In this document: one piece after another, positions 33,789 to 46,625 of the stretch
How the letters are laid out: the number at the start of each line of letters is the position of its first letter
Numbering within the stretch: position 1 is the first letter of the stretch
Assembly: GCA_963966185.1 (NCBI GenBank)
Contig: CAWZYM010000327.1
Span: 566,001-630,000 of the forward strand
Direction: 5' to 3'
From: Rhabditoides inermis
Taxonomy: Eukaryota > Nematoda > Chromadorea > Rhabditida > Rhabditidae
Length of the DNA: 64,000 nt
Made by a program: the position numbers and the translations under genes
Notes under the pieces: model-generated
The model's database searches: none
What the model was told of the DNA's origin: nothing
Seen by the model: the letters and a program-made list of their open reading frames with translations, nothing else

Positions 33789-34512
33789 GATGATGTGATG
33801 ACTGGCCTAATGCGAAATTGGGCGCTGACTAACGAACAGTCTGATTCAGCTTTTCATCGTTGACCTCTTAGCTGACGCAAGAGAAACTGTCTTTGTCTGA
33901 TTCAGCGGGCTGTGAAAGCTTTGACCTCTGCATAAAGAGAATGATACATAGAGTTCGCACGCATTACAGCATACATCAGATTGCCACTCGAGCCGCATCG
34001 AATGAATCACTACTACTTACAGCACAACAGTCGCCGAATATCAAACATCGTTTTCGGTGTGTGTTCCAATCTCGCTTAGTTCAAGGTGACGCGCGCGATC
34101 CATTCGCCCCAAATCCGGATTGAAGCGCGCGCGCGTGGTGAGATATGCCGCACTTTGTGCGTGTGGAGTGTGATTCTTCGATGTCATGCACTACTGGGAT
34201 GCGCGAAACACTATACCCCCGTGAGAGAGTCTGATATGGGGGTAGATGCGGAAATTCGAGAACGAGGAGATTGAAATGGCACGAAAGAAGTGCTTGTGCA
34301 AAAAAGGGGTTTGGTTTCTTGGAAAGAATCAGACATCGAGCATAACATAATTACTAACTACTCTAACTCAAACAACACAGAAACCGACTGTGCGTGCAAT
34401 GCAACACCCTAATACAGTGTTATTATAAAATACTAATTTACAAAGTGTTTACAAAAAAAGCAACAAAGTGTCGATACTCACCGAGAGCGACGACGAAAAC
34501 GAGGCGGGTCAT
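31272..34512 (-). CDS. Small secreted, possibly GPI-anchored, Ala/Pro/Lys/Glu-rich protein
   Basis: Four exons in transcript order: 34512-34482, 32693-32604, 32390-32220, 31387-31272; 135 residues, and all three junctions are phase 1. The N-terminus MTRLVFVVALALPLLILASS is a signal peptide. The middle is disordered and charged (QVEKKDG, ETRTEAPKEEEKKDD) with Ala/Pro-rich segments. The last ~18 residues are small and hydrophobic (AAAVAASIAVAALLF) directly before the stop, after Ser/Gly-rich residues, which is the layout of a GPI-attachment signal. No conserved domain recognised. Introns 1 (1.8 kb) and 3 (0.8 kb) are repeat-laden. The absence of any disruption over four exons supports a real gene. 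Confidence 0.7.
31493..31874 (+). mobile_element. 5'-truncated non-LTR retrotransposon 3' end
   Basis: Reading from 31493 to the stop at 31652-31654 gives the typical C-terminal signature of LINE reverse-transcriptase polyproteins: a basic stretch, then FRIWNSLPSNI, then GSFKEEVRKCM. A ~200-bp 3' UTR follows, ending in a (GAATT)n tail at 31852-31874. It lies antisense in intron 3 of the secreted-protein gene. Family not assigned; CR1-, RTE- and Jockey-type elements all carry similar ends. Confidence 0.7.
33732..33786. repeat. (TC)n microsatellite
   Basis: About 55 bp of TC in intron 1 of the secreted-protein gene. Other CT or GA tracts occur nearby at 32970-32998, 33128-33178 and 33460-33560. 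Confidence 0.85.
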
Positions 34513-35156
34513 AATAGCAGAGTGAGAGAGGAGTGAGTGAGGGGCTAGGCACAGGGCTGACTGGATCTGTGGAGAGAGCGAATGGGGCCAGCCCCCCTCT
34601 CTCGGCCGGCAGACACCAGACAGGCAGCGCGGGCAGACACGCAGACAAGGGCATACTGTATGCGGGTGTGTATGTGTTGCGTAGGCTATGTACCGGTTAG
34701 AGAGTGGATGTGTTTACCGATTGAATAGATTCGCGGGGGGTTAGAGGGGTGATTTGAGCGGGGCGCTCGCTCGTTTTGCAGATCGTGAAAGGGATAAAAG
34801 GACCGGCAGCCCAATTGGATTTTTTGCTGGCGCTATTCGCACTATGATTTTATCACGGCCAGTTTTTTGATGTTGTAATGAATGTAACGACTATGTTGTG
34901 AAGTAACAAGACGTTCTATGAAGTTGTACGCTCTCTCCTTTCTGCACGCTATTTCCCTCTTTCTCTCGTTCAGTTCCAGGTACTGGTAGTATAATGACTA
35001 TTTTGGCACTGTGTGCACTCGATGACAAGTGGAGGTGTTTTGATTTGACCCGCGACACTACTGTTTACGTTCTTGTTCACGTTCCAAAGACGGTTTCACC
35101 TTGCACCCACTGCAAAACCAGAACTGTGCGACGACCCTTCTCGCTTGCACACACGC

Positions 35157-35205
<49 letters not shown>

Positions 35206-35596
35206 CCATGTCATGTGTGTAAGAACGATACTCGATTAAAACAAGAGTAAGTAATCAAAATCGATTTCGCCGACTACTGTAGGCGGATAAGAGAGGGATT
35301 TGGTCGCATTCGCGCGTTCGACTTTAGCGGATCTCTTCCGTAAATCCGGGAGTATAAATCCGCCCCCGGCTACTTTCTTGATTGGGTGGTGAAACGAATC
35401 GACACTTTATCATTATCACACAAGGGGCACAAGTTTTCCGAAAATGAATGGTCAAACATACACATTTGGGGTTTTCAATGAGATCGGCACGGTGATGTTA
35501 GCGCGTTAGTTAGTGTTAGCATCATAATTTGTTATCACACGTGTTAGTCGGTTAGTCGATTAGTAAAAGCGATACGATTCAATGTGCGAATCATAA
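34513..35596. other. Intergenic, mixed low complexity
   Basis: No gene recognised. It contains a (CT)n tract at 35163-35203 and should hold the secreted-protein gene promoter at its left edge and the 3' end of PAX gene A at its right. Confidence 0.4.
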
Positions 35597-36848
35597 TCAC
35601 AGCATCGGATACGCGAACATGTTGAAGAACTGATTGTTGTTGGCTAGATCCGAGAAGAAGTCGGGGATTGGTGGGAGAAGGGGGAAGGGAGGCAGAGGAT
35701 GGAATGGCCAAAAGGGAACGAGCGGCGGCGGAGGAAGCGGCGCCTGAATCACGTACGTTTCGAAAAAAAATACACATAGAAGACTCGTCCATTGGTTTGT
35801 GAACTCACACTCGCACTGGTTTTCGGAAGGATATAGGGCGCTCCGACGGCTGTTTTTCGACTGCGCGCCCGGCGATTCGAGAACCACACCTGTAAATCAC
35901 AAATAATTACCTAATTAAGTACTTACCTAATTTAAATACGTAAATCAAGTGAATCACGTAAATAGTAAACTACCTGAACTATGTAAATTATTGTAAAGAT
36001 GAAAGTAACTGATAAAAACAAGAAACTCATGCCAAATCGTGCTAATGATGCGAACCTTTTTTTGCGTTCAACGTTCAATGAGCCATGAGCCATGGTCTGG
36101 CGAGCAAGTACAGTGGAGTTGCAACAGAGAGACCGTGTCATTATCTGCATACATCCTTCTTTTTCTAAGGTAAATGCGTCAGTGAAACGTGTAGGTAGGA
36201 GAATAGAGAAAAGAATTCAATACACATAAAACAACTAACAATTTCAAAAATTCGATCGTCAGAAAAGAAGAGCGGTTGTACTGAGTTGCAGGGATACGGA
36301 CCGATAATATATGCTTGTTTATCAGCCTGATTCCGACATGTACATACAATGGTAGCATGATGGGTTATCTGGAAGCACACACAATCCTACAAAGGGGTAT
36401 TGGGGCTCCTTGGCTGGAACAGTGCGGCGCGAGTCCTGACTGTTCATGGTAGATGGGCGTGAACATCGCGAAGTGACCAGTTCCGAGGCAGAGGTTGAGA
36501 GTGGGTTCACGCGGCCCACCGGGAGGTAGTGGAATTCGGTAGAACAATTGCCCGCGAGGGGAATCGAACCAGCGACCGTTCACTTAGCAAGCTGTGACGC
36601 TATCCACTTGGCCAACCCGGCCCACAAAATATGCATATCAAATAATCATGTATAGAACATCAATAAATTCACCTGCACTCTCTCCTCACTGAGCCCCGTC
36701 CTCTGTCCTATGGCCGCTCTCTCGGACGCGTCTGGGTAGGGGTGGGAGGCGAAGGAGGATTCTAGAACAGGGAGTTATTAAATAAATTACTTGGTACTCT
36801 CAAATTACTTGGTACTCTCAGGGAAGGAAAGCGAAAAAGAAAGGGAGA

Positions 36849-36898
<50 letters not shown>

Positions 36899-39695
36899 GG
36901 AGAGAGGGAGAGGGAGAGAGAGGGGGAAGGAAAGGAAATAAAGAGGGAGGGAGGGAGAGAGGGGGGGAAGTTAAAGAGAGAGAGAGAAAGAGAGATGGGA
37001 AGGGAGATACAGAGAGAGAGAGAGAGAGGAGAAGGGAGAGAGAGAAATAGAGAGATAGAGAGAGAGGGAGACAGAGGGAGACAGAGGGAGAGAGAGGTAG
37101 AGAGAGGGAGAGAGAGGTAGAGAGAGGGAGAGGGAGAGAGAGAGGGAGAGAAAGGGAGAGAGAGGGAGAGAGATAGAGAGCCCACCGAGCTGTGTCTGCT
37201 GCTGCATAGTGAACGAACTGCGCACCGCGTGGCGGGAAGACGAGCAAGAATCTGCAAAAAAAACCCGGATCATTTATTTGATGAGTGTAAAATTGAAACA
37301 AAGATGAACGGTCTGTAAGTGTGCACATAATATGTGTTGTTATTTTGAATTTCAATTTTTTTCTTTTTTCTCCATACGACTTTAAGCAATATGTTTCACA
37401 AAATGATAATTAACGTGGCATTGCGAAAATTGTTCAATTCCTCAAGATTGTCGATTCTGCACAAACTACTAAATTACACATTGCTATGTTTCTCCTGAAA
37501 ATTGTCTGACCAACGTTCAACAAATTGAGTGAACAGCCAATGATTGCTAGGCTGAGATATTATTGAGAAATTGATTCGAATTCGAATCACTCATCAGCTA
37601 GCTGAAACTTCTAGAAAAAAATGTATCCCTGTGAACTTTCAAAGTGAGGGAAGGTGCGACGGTCACACCCACACACGCCCATGTAATTTGCGCGTGTTCC
37701 ATAGGTTCTTTCCAAAGCGTGCCATCTTATAATATCTCCACTTTTCTCGTCACTCTTCCATCGACCCATTGTCACTCCGTTTCTCGCGAATTTCGACACG
37801 CGTCATTGCCCCTTTGATTAGGGAATGAATAGCAACCAAACGATTTGGAGGTTTTTGCAGGTGAAATTACAGTACATCAATACGTTTTAGAATACGTTCC
37901 TCGACTCGTCTTTGACACGCGCCATTGCTTTTCTGATCAGAACATGCGTTCGATAAAAAGTCGAGTGCGCGTTTCAGACTTTTTTTGCCTAATTTTCACG
38001 ACATGGCTCACACTTCACCAACTACTCTCATAGGTTGATATCTAGTCACTACTATCACTCCTCTACCATTTATGTGGATTCGCATAGAGTGACTACACTA
38101 CAGAACGCATTATATTTCAAAAGTACTACAAATAAAAAAGTAGTTTGTTCGTACTGTTGTGTCAATTGAGCAAAAGGACTGAAATGAATTCAGTGCAGAC
38201 ATATGCCAATAGTCTCTCTTTCTCACTCTTCAGACAAGTGAGAAACGGTCATGTTGTATTGCAGTTATGTAGTTATTCTAACTCATCAATTATCATAACG
38301 CGTAATGATCGCTTGGAAAAGTGCGACAATCGTTCAAAAACACATCAGGACTGACCTGTCCTGAGTATCTGCTCTATGCTGTGCTTGATTCCCCTCCCCT
38401 TCTCCTCTCTCGGTGGTGGTTCCTTATCCAACACCCGTCGAATAGCGGGCAGAGAGGGCAGCGTCGAGCGGGAACATCTGGGATACGGTAATTATGATAC
38501 AGTCACAGAACTTGTAAAGCGTAAAACACAGTGTTTTCTCTAATGCAGAAAAGTTGATCGAATTGCTTCACTATCTGCCAACACGACTATATAGCATGGA
38601 TGAAACGTATGATGCGAGATATGCATACATAGCCTATGTATGTATATCTGGCATCTCAGGCACTACTGTATATGCTTTATATCATCATGATAAACGATTG
38701 ATTGATTGATTGAAACGTATGGATAGGACCAGCTGACCTGCCTGTCTCGAGCAGTCGCCGGCGCGCGTCCACTGCGGTGAGAGAGGCGTCGCACATCTGG
38801 GAGAACATTTGAAATAGTTGTTTTTCTCATTCATTGTTTTCCTAGCCTGGTCTTGACATCAGTTTTCTCATCGGCGTGATACATGAAGTTGGATGAAACG
38901 GATGTTTTGTGGAGCATACAGGCTGAATATGCGTGATGGCTAATTGGGTTGTGAAGCGTGATACTCAAGCCTTCTCGAAACACGATCTGATTGGCAAAAA
39001 CGGGTTTGAATTTTTGATAAACAGAAGCTGAAACAAATACAAAAAATACCTTCCACTGTGTGATTTCAGCTTCGATTTCGGGGTCGAGAGGACGGCGGTT
39101 CTGGTAGCCACCGATCTTAAAGAAAGTCTCCCTCCTCTTCATCTCTCTCTCTCCCTCTCTCTCCCTCTCTCTCCCTCCCTCTCTCTCCTTCCCCCCTCTC
39201 TCTCTTTTTCCCTCTCTTCCTCTCTCTCCCCACCTGTCCGGGCAATGCCGACCCGGTGTCGGCGTATCTGTAGAGTATCTTCGAGACACAGCCGTGTGAG
39301 ACGCGCAGATGGCGAGAGATCTGACACGGTCTGCAAAGACAGCTATTCACTTTCGAGTACAAGTTATTTTTTACTGACGAATATGACATCACAATCACAA
39401 CATGAATGCGCGTGACTGGGTTGGCAAGCAGATGGAAAAAGCTAGTAGTGATATGACATTGGGAATCTCCGTTTTCTGTGAAATTTTAGAATCGAGTGAA
39501 ACGTATGCGTGATTGTGTTGTGATGAATTGTTGTTTTCAGCGATATGTTAGCATTTGGTAACATGTCATTATTATTGTATGCAAGGAAATGTAAGAGTGC
39601 ATTGTGAAGCCTATGTCAGTATGGTTGTGGAAGTCCTTACTCACTTGTGTACTGTCTGTCTTGTCTTGTCTAATCCTTCATCCATATCTCTCCCC

Positions 39696-39777
<82 letters not shown>

Positions 39778-40079
39778 CACTCACTTGACTCCTTGCTTGG
39801 CCATCTCGATGATCTTCAGTCGCACCTGCTTCGGCAGCGGCCGGCCGTTGATGAACACTCCACCCAGCTGGTTCACCCGACCCTAGGTATACGGTAGATA
39901 AGAACAGATTACTGTAGCGGTGGTACAGAATAGTTAGAGCTGGGTAAAGGTACTGTGTGTTACGTTGGATACGGATTCACGGTACATCTTTACTGTAGTA
40001 CCTGTCCGATATAGTTGGGCAGTCGTATGATAGGGGGAGTGGATGAGGAAGGAGAAGCGTCTTCGATCAGAGTCACCAT
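35597..40079 (-). CDS. PAX3/7-type transcription factor A (divergent)
   Basis: Ten exons in transcript order: 40079-40002, 39882-39785, 39330-39234, 39115-39050, 38796-38738, 38477-38356, 37251-37186, 36761-36673, 35889-35809, 35743-35597; 300 residues. The paired domain starts [17 protein letters not shown], continues [16 protein letters not shown] and then [13 protein letters not shown]. Its second (RED) half is divergent. An octapeptide-like HSIEQILR follows, then a homeodomain ([12 protein letters not shown] ... [15 protein letters not shown]) with serine at position 50, as in PAX proteins. The tail is proline/phenylalanine-rich. Paired domain, octapeptide and full homeodomain together point to PAX3/7. 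Upstream TTCTCTTCAG before the ATG suggests trans-splicing or a non-coding exon. The paralogue lies 2.8 kb upstream in the same orientation. Confidence 0.85.
36540..36622 (-). repeat. tRNA-Ser-like sequence in PAX A intron 8
   Basis: On the minus strand TTGGCCAAGTGGATAGCG is an excellent A box and GGTTCGATTCC a perfect B box; TTGCTAA between them resembles a tRNA-Ser(GCT) anticodon loop. The T-stem and acceptor stem do not pair properly, so it is best read as a tRNA pseudogene or SINE head. Confidence 0.6.
36845..37180. repeat. Long imperfect (GA)n tract in PAX A intron 7
   Basis: About 330 bp of GA with AGGG interruptions on the plus strand (CT in the sense of the gene), occupying most of the intron. 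Confidence 0.85.
38640..38712 (+). mobile_element. Family B solo 3' end in PAX A intron 5
   Basis: GGCACTACTGTATATGC ... GATAAACGATTGATTGATTG matches the reverse complement of 51539-51620, including the TGATT tail. Confidence 0.6.
39665..39776. repeat. (CT)n tract in PAX A intron 2
   Basis: About 110 bp of CT with few interruptions, starting right next to the donor at 39784. Confidence 0.85.
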
Positions 40080-42879
40080 GAAGAGTGTCTGAAGAGAAAC
40101 GTTTTACATGGTGTTACGTTTCAGAATAACCACGTTATGATCATATGAAATCAGAACACAGCAAAATTTCATCATTAAAAAATTTGAGAAAAACACACAC
40201 ATATAATTTTCACAACAGTACGTTTCACGTTACTAATGTAAGCATGAGCGAATGATGGTATATCAATTTTAGAAGAAAGTTCACATCAATATTGGAAATA
40301 CAGGAACAAGATAAGAGAGTACGGTAGCCACTGGAGAGGCGTGCGATTGCACACTTCGTATCGCCGGTGTCGGTCTATTGTAGACTGAACGGAAAGCGAT
40401 TTCTCACTCCCCCCTCTCTCTCTCTCTTCCTAAACGCCCATCCAATTCACATTCAATCGAGCATCGCTTGAGAACGACTGACCCTCTCCGAAGAGCGCAC
40501 TCTCTCGCCGACTGTCTGACCGGGTCTACGGTAGGAGGGTTTTTGTGGGGAGAGAGAGACTGTGTGTCTATGGACTGTTCAATGTCCGGTCATGTGGTAT
40601 GAATGGGAGGGGAACAGATCATGGACATTAATATCTTAGAGTACACATATACGTTTCACGGAATTGTTTTATGGAACGAAGACAACAGACAGCAATTATA
40701 TGTTTAATGATGTGATGATGTCACTAGTATGATTACAAATAATCAAAAAGTAAAAATCGATTACATTCCCAATGCCAATCGGGGTTTCCCTCTTCGCAAC
40801 AATATATAAATATCACAAACCAGCGGTCTTTCATAGCCTCATCCTCTTTATCAAACAAAGAATCGATAATAATTCTAATCTTTCAATGTCAATAGAAGTT
40901 TTACCCAAATCATTTTCCTACACCACACAGAAAACTAGCGGTCCCTTGACCCTCTTGTGGTCTCATCCTGACCTCTCCATCAAGACACCTCCAATCCCCC
41001 CTTATCTCACCTGTATAACATGTTCATCATGCCTCTGTGACAAGGTGTTATCGTAGAGGGAGCATCGCCGCTTGGCCCCCTCTCACCTCCCCTTATCTGA
41101 TACGCAGATCGGGATATACGATATCCTTCTGGGATCAGAGGAGCCGAATAAGGAGGTGCGAATAGAGTATGAGTTACGAGGCTGGCCCGTGGCACACGAG
41201 ATAGCAGGCTGACTGAGAGATTGCGGTAGATACGTTTGCGGCGAGTGTTAATTGATACGTTTCAGATAGGTGATATGAGTGATTTACGAGGACGACAGAC
41301 AATAGGAGCTGGGAAGGATGAAGAAAAAAATTAAAACATCAAATAATTTATAAGCAAAGATTCACGAAAGGCTTGGTGAGGCGAGTGACTGGTCGGATGT
41401 GTGCAATCACCCTATCACTTATCAAAGAGACCCGCGCACAGATATGTGACAAAAACGTAACAAGCGTCGAAGAAGCGAGAGCGCTTTGAAGTACTGCCTC
41501 GCTCATTAGTCAATCTCTTTCGCGGCTGCTTTCAGCTACCGTATCCCCTCACGCCCTGGCTCTCTCGGACCACCACGCTCTCTTGCCTGTCTCTGGCCTA
41601 ATGACACTGCAACAGTCAATTTCGATCCGTTTTCCCACGCTCGCGAAACCCAATATTTGCGCCGCTGTGTTTTAGCGTTTTTATTCGAGTAGGTGATTGG
41701 AGTAGGTGATGGGAATGATAGGGTGATAGGGCTTATCACTAGATGGGTGAGAAGCGGGCCGAAGTCGTCATAGCATGTCGGTTTTGCGAGAGGAGAAAGA
41801 GAGAGAGAGAGAGAAAGAGATGTCGTTTTGACGACTGTGTGTGAACGTTTTGCTGGGAACGGAAGTAGGAGCGTGATGCTTTTTGGCAGAATTGATTAAC
41901 GCCATATCCTCTGTTTATTTTGCACTGACTGATTAAAATTCATATCTATCACTACCATATCATTTTTTGCAATACCATTGTTTATAAAAGTCATAACTTA
42001 CATAAAGATACACGAGTTAAACTTGCCTCCAACCATAGACCCTCCATTTTCATTGTTTCGGGAATGCGTTGAATGCGTGTCGATCGCGAGTCGTCGGCAT
42101 TTCTCAAACGCCGCGCGTTTTTGTCTCGCTCACTCCATCTTCTCACTCGGGTTGATTAGTGATGAAGTGATTGGGACGCGGAGAGTTGCGATCCCCCCTC
42201 GTTTTTCCATCGCTCTCTTTCGAGTCACCGCCCGTCGGCTGCAAGTGACTAATCGGTCTGACGAGAGCGTGGGATTGGATGATCACTGCAACTTGCCTAT
42301 ATGACCCCATAAACTTATTAGGAACATCTTATCTGGCTAATACGTTGCGTAATGGTATTGTTGCCAGGTATGGTGAGTGGGGAAGGAGTTGGTTGATAGA
42401 TGTCGTTGTTGATTGCAGTGGAGGAGTGGAGGTGGGGGTGGTTGCACTTGCCAGTCATTAGTCAAGCGCAGCACCCCGCTGGGAGCGACGGCAGCGGCAA
42501 CGCGGCGCAGACGGGTGTCCCCCCCCCCCCCCCCCGGAAGGTCACACCTCACACCTATGATACCATCGATAGATTATCATATTAGTCAAATCTTTTTGTG
42601 AGTTGCTGGATTGCACTGCTATGAAGACAAAACCTTATGACAATAGAGAAAAGAGATCTCGACAGTGAGTTATTTCTATTCTTTCTCAATGATTAGTTGC
42701 CAGCTGCTCTTCTTTGCCTTTCTTTGCATTTTTTCATAAAGAAAAAAAAAGTCATTATCAGTTTTATTATCATAAAAATACAAGGACACAATTAACACAA
42801 TACTCGTCGACATCGCTGAGGGCTTTACAAGGACACAGGAGTACTTTAGAATTACTGTACTTACAAAGTATTAGTGTAG
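40080..42879. other. Intergenic region between the two PAX genes
   Basis: 2.8 kb with no coding exon recognised. Non-coding first exons and enhancers of PAX A would be expected here, but nothing specific can be supported. A C-run of about 16 lies at 42520-42535. Confidence 0.4.
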
Positions 42880-43852
42880 TTACTCGTTAGAATAGAGCAT
42901 GCCAGGAAAGAGAAGAGGCTGGGTCATGAAGAAGGGGTTGAAGAGCGGCACGGCTGGGGGCGTGGTCGAAGTGGGCGGAGCCGGGCAGAGGAGAGCCGCC
43001 GGCAGCTGCTTCCTGCAGCGAGCGCGACGGTTCGAGAACCACGTCTGAAAAGAAATGGATTAAAATGGTTGGCTAAGGACACTTGCACATGGTGAAATCA
43101 AAAATACGCGCACAAAACAATAGTGATATCTCACCATGATCTTCTCCTCGCTGAGCCGACAGCGCTTGGAGAGCGCCTCCCTCTCAGCCGCATCCGGATA
43201 GGTGTTGGCGCGGAAAGCGTCCTCGAGAGCCTGAATCAGGGAGGGTTACGGTAAGATTATGGTAAGATCTACAGTACCTCGATCTGCTGCCGACTGAAGG
43301 CGGTCCGGTTGCGGTTGGGGCGGTCCGAGTTCGGGGACGGGGAGCCGTCGTCGTCGGAAGAGCTCGACTTGGAATCGTCTGTAATTAGCGCGATGAGTGT
43401 GACCGCCAAGGTAATTAGAAGGGGTGGATTTCGCGCAAACCGGCGTGTCCCCGCGTTTTATTGCTCTCGTCATTAGCGAGGTGTGTGATATATGGAGAGG
43501 TGAGTGCGGTCGTTCGATCTTTATCGAGAGTCGCACTCTTCTTTCCCCGTACTGATTTATACGCAACGCGACGCAATAGATGACACGAGACGGAAGGAAG
43601 AGTACGGTAGCTGATAAGGATAGGTGATACGGGGAACGGATAGGCGTCACGCTGTGAATCGCGCGCAGCGGAATTCGCATACATCTCGCCAATTTGCATA
43701 TGTATCGATCGACGGAAGTGACACATTGGGGGTGGAGAAAAAGGTGTGTGTTCCCATGTCACAGTGTACGCATGTAATAGGAAGCGAGAATCGAAAGTGG
43801 AAAAAAGAAATGAAATGCGGTGGCGGTGAGCGGGAATCGAGGCTACTCGAGA

Positions 43853-43901
<49 letters not shown>

Positions 43902-44970
43902 CGTACCTATATTGATGCCTAGGATGGAGTCGATGGAGTGCGAGAGGCGTTTCTTCTCCGGCTTCCGCTCCCTGTTCAGGCCCTTGGAGCGGATGAAACG
44001 GTTAATGGACGACACTGTGGGCGCCGAGGTGCGAGAGCACAGCTCTGAAATGGTTACCTTGGTCCCTTATCGCGTTCGGTTACGGTAATATGCGCTATTA
44101 ACACGGGTTGGGGTGAGGTGAACGAGCGTGTTGCGCGGTTTATGTGAGGTGACGAGCGTTACGAGCCAGCTAGGGGAGATAGGGGTGATAATGAAGTGAC
44201 GTACCGTTCTGAATGAGCATCTGACGGATCTCGGAGGCGCACAGTCCGGGGTTCTCGTCCTTCAGCACAGTGATGTGCTTCTCCACGGACTGTACGGATA
44301 GACGCGAGCGCTGGTTGCCGCCGATCTGCAATATCGATTGATTATCGATTGATTATCGATTGATATGATGATACAGTAGTGGCAGCCTTGTCGGCGCAGC
44401 GGGACGCCAGCCACACGCTTTGTCACATGCTCATTTCCCGCGCACTTTCGAAACAACGGAATGCCGTGATGGAAATATAACCGGAAAGTCGGTCACAGCT
44501 ACCGTACTCAAATTGTGAATACAGTAATCTTACACTACCTGTCCGGGGTCGACGCTGCCGGTCTCGGCGTATCGATTGAGGATCTTGGAGACGGCACCGT
44601 GCGAGACGCGCAACTGACGAGAGATCTGGCACGGCCTGGAATACGGTAGGGTGAGGAGTACTGTAGATGGTACTGGGGGTACGGTACTCACTTGATGCCG
44701 GACGAGGCCATTTCGATGATCTTGACTCGAATGTGATGGGGCAGCGGGCGACCGTTGATGAACACTCCACCCAGCTGGTTCACACGGCCCTAGGTATACG
44801 GTAGTTAAGAAACTGTTACTGTACATTGAAACTTGCTACTGTACACAGAAAAAAATGAAATTGTGTTATCCCAAGAATACTGTATACTGTAGTTACCGTA
44901 CCTGCCCGAGGATGTGGTTGAAAGTGATGGCGGTGGGAGGAGAGGAGTTCTCGGAAGAGCTGCTCGACAT
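42880..44970 (-). CDS. PAX3/7-type transcription factor B
   Basis: Eight exons in transcript order: 44970-44902, 44789-44692, 44635-44539, 44325-44205, 44044-43907, 43378-43278, 43230-43135, 43044-42880; 294 residues. Paired domain: [57 protein letters not shown] and [14 protein letters not shown], all close to the consensus. A canonical octapeptide HSIDSILG is followed by an acidic serine linker and a complete homeodomain ([13 protein letters not shown] ... [11 protein letters not shown] ... [15 protein letters not shown]) with Ser50. The tail is short and hydrophobic/proline-rich, ending GMLYSNE. It is better conserved than gene A and probably keeps the ancestral role in ectoderm or neural patterning (inference). 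Exon boundaries through the N-terminal paired domain match gene A. Confidence 0.9.
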
Positions 44971-46268
44971 ACTGTAACGGGTACTGTAGATAGGGAATGG
45001 TATACGGTAGTTATAGAATTATGGAAAGGTGTGAATTGGGGGTGGCGAATAGGTGTGAATGATGCGCGGCGGTGGTGACAGATCATATACGCCCCGCCCA
45101 CTTGGGGGGGGAGGAGTACTGTGGAAGAAAGAGGAGGGGGGGGGAGATAGTCAAGATGGTGGGAGGTGATAGTGAGAATGGAGAGAGAGGATCAGCCTCA
45201 AGTTGCAAAGTAGAATAAGGAAATGGAAGAAGTGGTGTACTGTAGAGAACGGGATCTGTCCATAATCAAAAAAGAAGAAGTGATTGGAAGTGAGAGGTGT
45301 GAGGAGGAGACGGATGGTGAGACTGTTACAATCGCCATGTTTTATATGGTTGTATACGGTAGCCCGGGGGTATGCTGTGTTCAATTAACAGGGTGGACCG
45401 GTATCTCAAAGGCAGTGCCGACTGATAGCGGATTGAGAGGCGCCGATGCGAACCGAGGCTCACTGTGTGCCCCCAGGCCATGCATGCATGTTGCTGGCGC
45501 GGCGACGCTTTGACCTAGAGTGATTAGATTTGTACCAACACATCGGAACATGGCTTTGTGTACTACCGCTCTTATTCCAATGATAGGCGGATACAGTTTG
45601 ATGATTTTTCTGATGCGGCGAGTAATATAAGGAGTGCGCGTCAACGATTTCAGTTGTGATTTCGGGATGGTTTGGGCGGGCCAATGAGGTGAATACCAAA
45701 ACAATCAGGATCTTGTGTGAAATCAGATATATGCGCAGACGTATCATACAATCATCGAGACATTCAATGAATTTCTGATACTTGGAAGAGTAAATCCTCT
45801 CAGATCAAAGTGGCGGCGCGTGCCGGAAGGTCTAATTCCTCTAATGGAGAGACAATGAGCTAATCCACTTGTAGCTGCCATATGTTGCCCACCCGCAGGT
45901 AGGTCTACACGAGTAGCACTTGTTCGCGCGGCTTCTTGCAAGGGGGAGCGAAGGGATCAGTGGCTACCGAGTGTTAATCCTTGTCACTCACTCGCGCGGT
46001 GATCCGTGCATTGAGATACAGACACCGCCGACGGCAAGCGTGTTGGTAGGACGGAGTGATTGGGTGGCGAGGGGTTTAAGAGATATATAATTGTCAAATA
46101 CATAGAATTAAAGTTATGTTCACTCTGAATGATTGGATTTTGAAAAAGAAACAAGAAAGTGTGAAAGTAAGTGTTTGTTCGTATTGGTATAGTGTTAGTT
46201 TTGTTGAATTCGGACCAATTTTCATAAGTAACAACAGTCTCTTGTTATGAGGTAATAAGTACAATGCT
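44971..46268. other. Divergent intergenic region PAX B / EMC10
   Basis: About 1.3 kb with no gene recognised. It carries a G-run at 45101-45110 and an unidentified segment (45740-46000) with an antisense open frame that I do not trust. Confidence 0.4.
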
Positions 46269-46277
46269 TATATAAAA
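46269..46277 (+). promoter_or_regulatory. TATA-like box upstream of EMC10
   Basis: TATATAAAAGG starts near 46269, about 350 bp before the EMC10 ATG. The gap would be a 5' leader or intron ending at the acceptor TCTATTCCAG immediately before the ATG. Confidence 0.45.
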
Positions 46278-46625
46278 GGTTGAATGCTTCACCCACTTCT
46301 CCACTGCTCCGCTGCTCCGTAGTGTTTCTCCGTTGTGCACTATTGTGCAGTATTGACTAACACTACATAATGCACCAGACATCGCTGTCGGCGTCATTTT
46401 TGTTGTTATTTGTTGTTTTCAGTTGTTGTAATTTATGTTTATTTGTTTTGTGTAATGAAATACTCAGATATACGTATATTACATTCATCTACATGTGTTT
46501 GCGTTATTCAAACGATTCGTAACCGAAGTTCGTTGTCAGCTGATTGTTTACCAGTTTTTGGTCTTCGATTTTGTTGGATTATGTGTTTTCATTTTCTAAA
46601 TACATTATTCTATCATCTATTCCAG

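Noticed and set aside
36540..36622. Functional tRNA-Ser(GCT)
   Set aside because: Perfect boxes, but the T-stem and acceptor stem fail; more likely a SINE or pseudogene.
45744..45941. Minus-strand open frame upstream of EMC10
   Set aside because: Vague similarity to repeat-derived coding only; no motif I can name.
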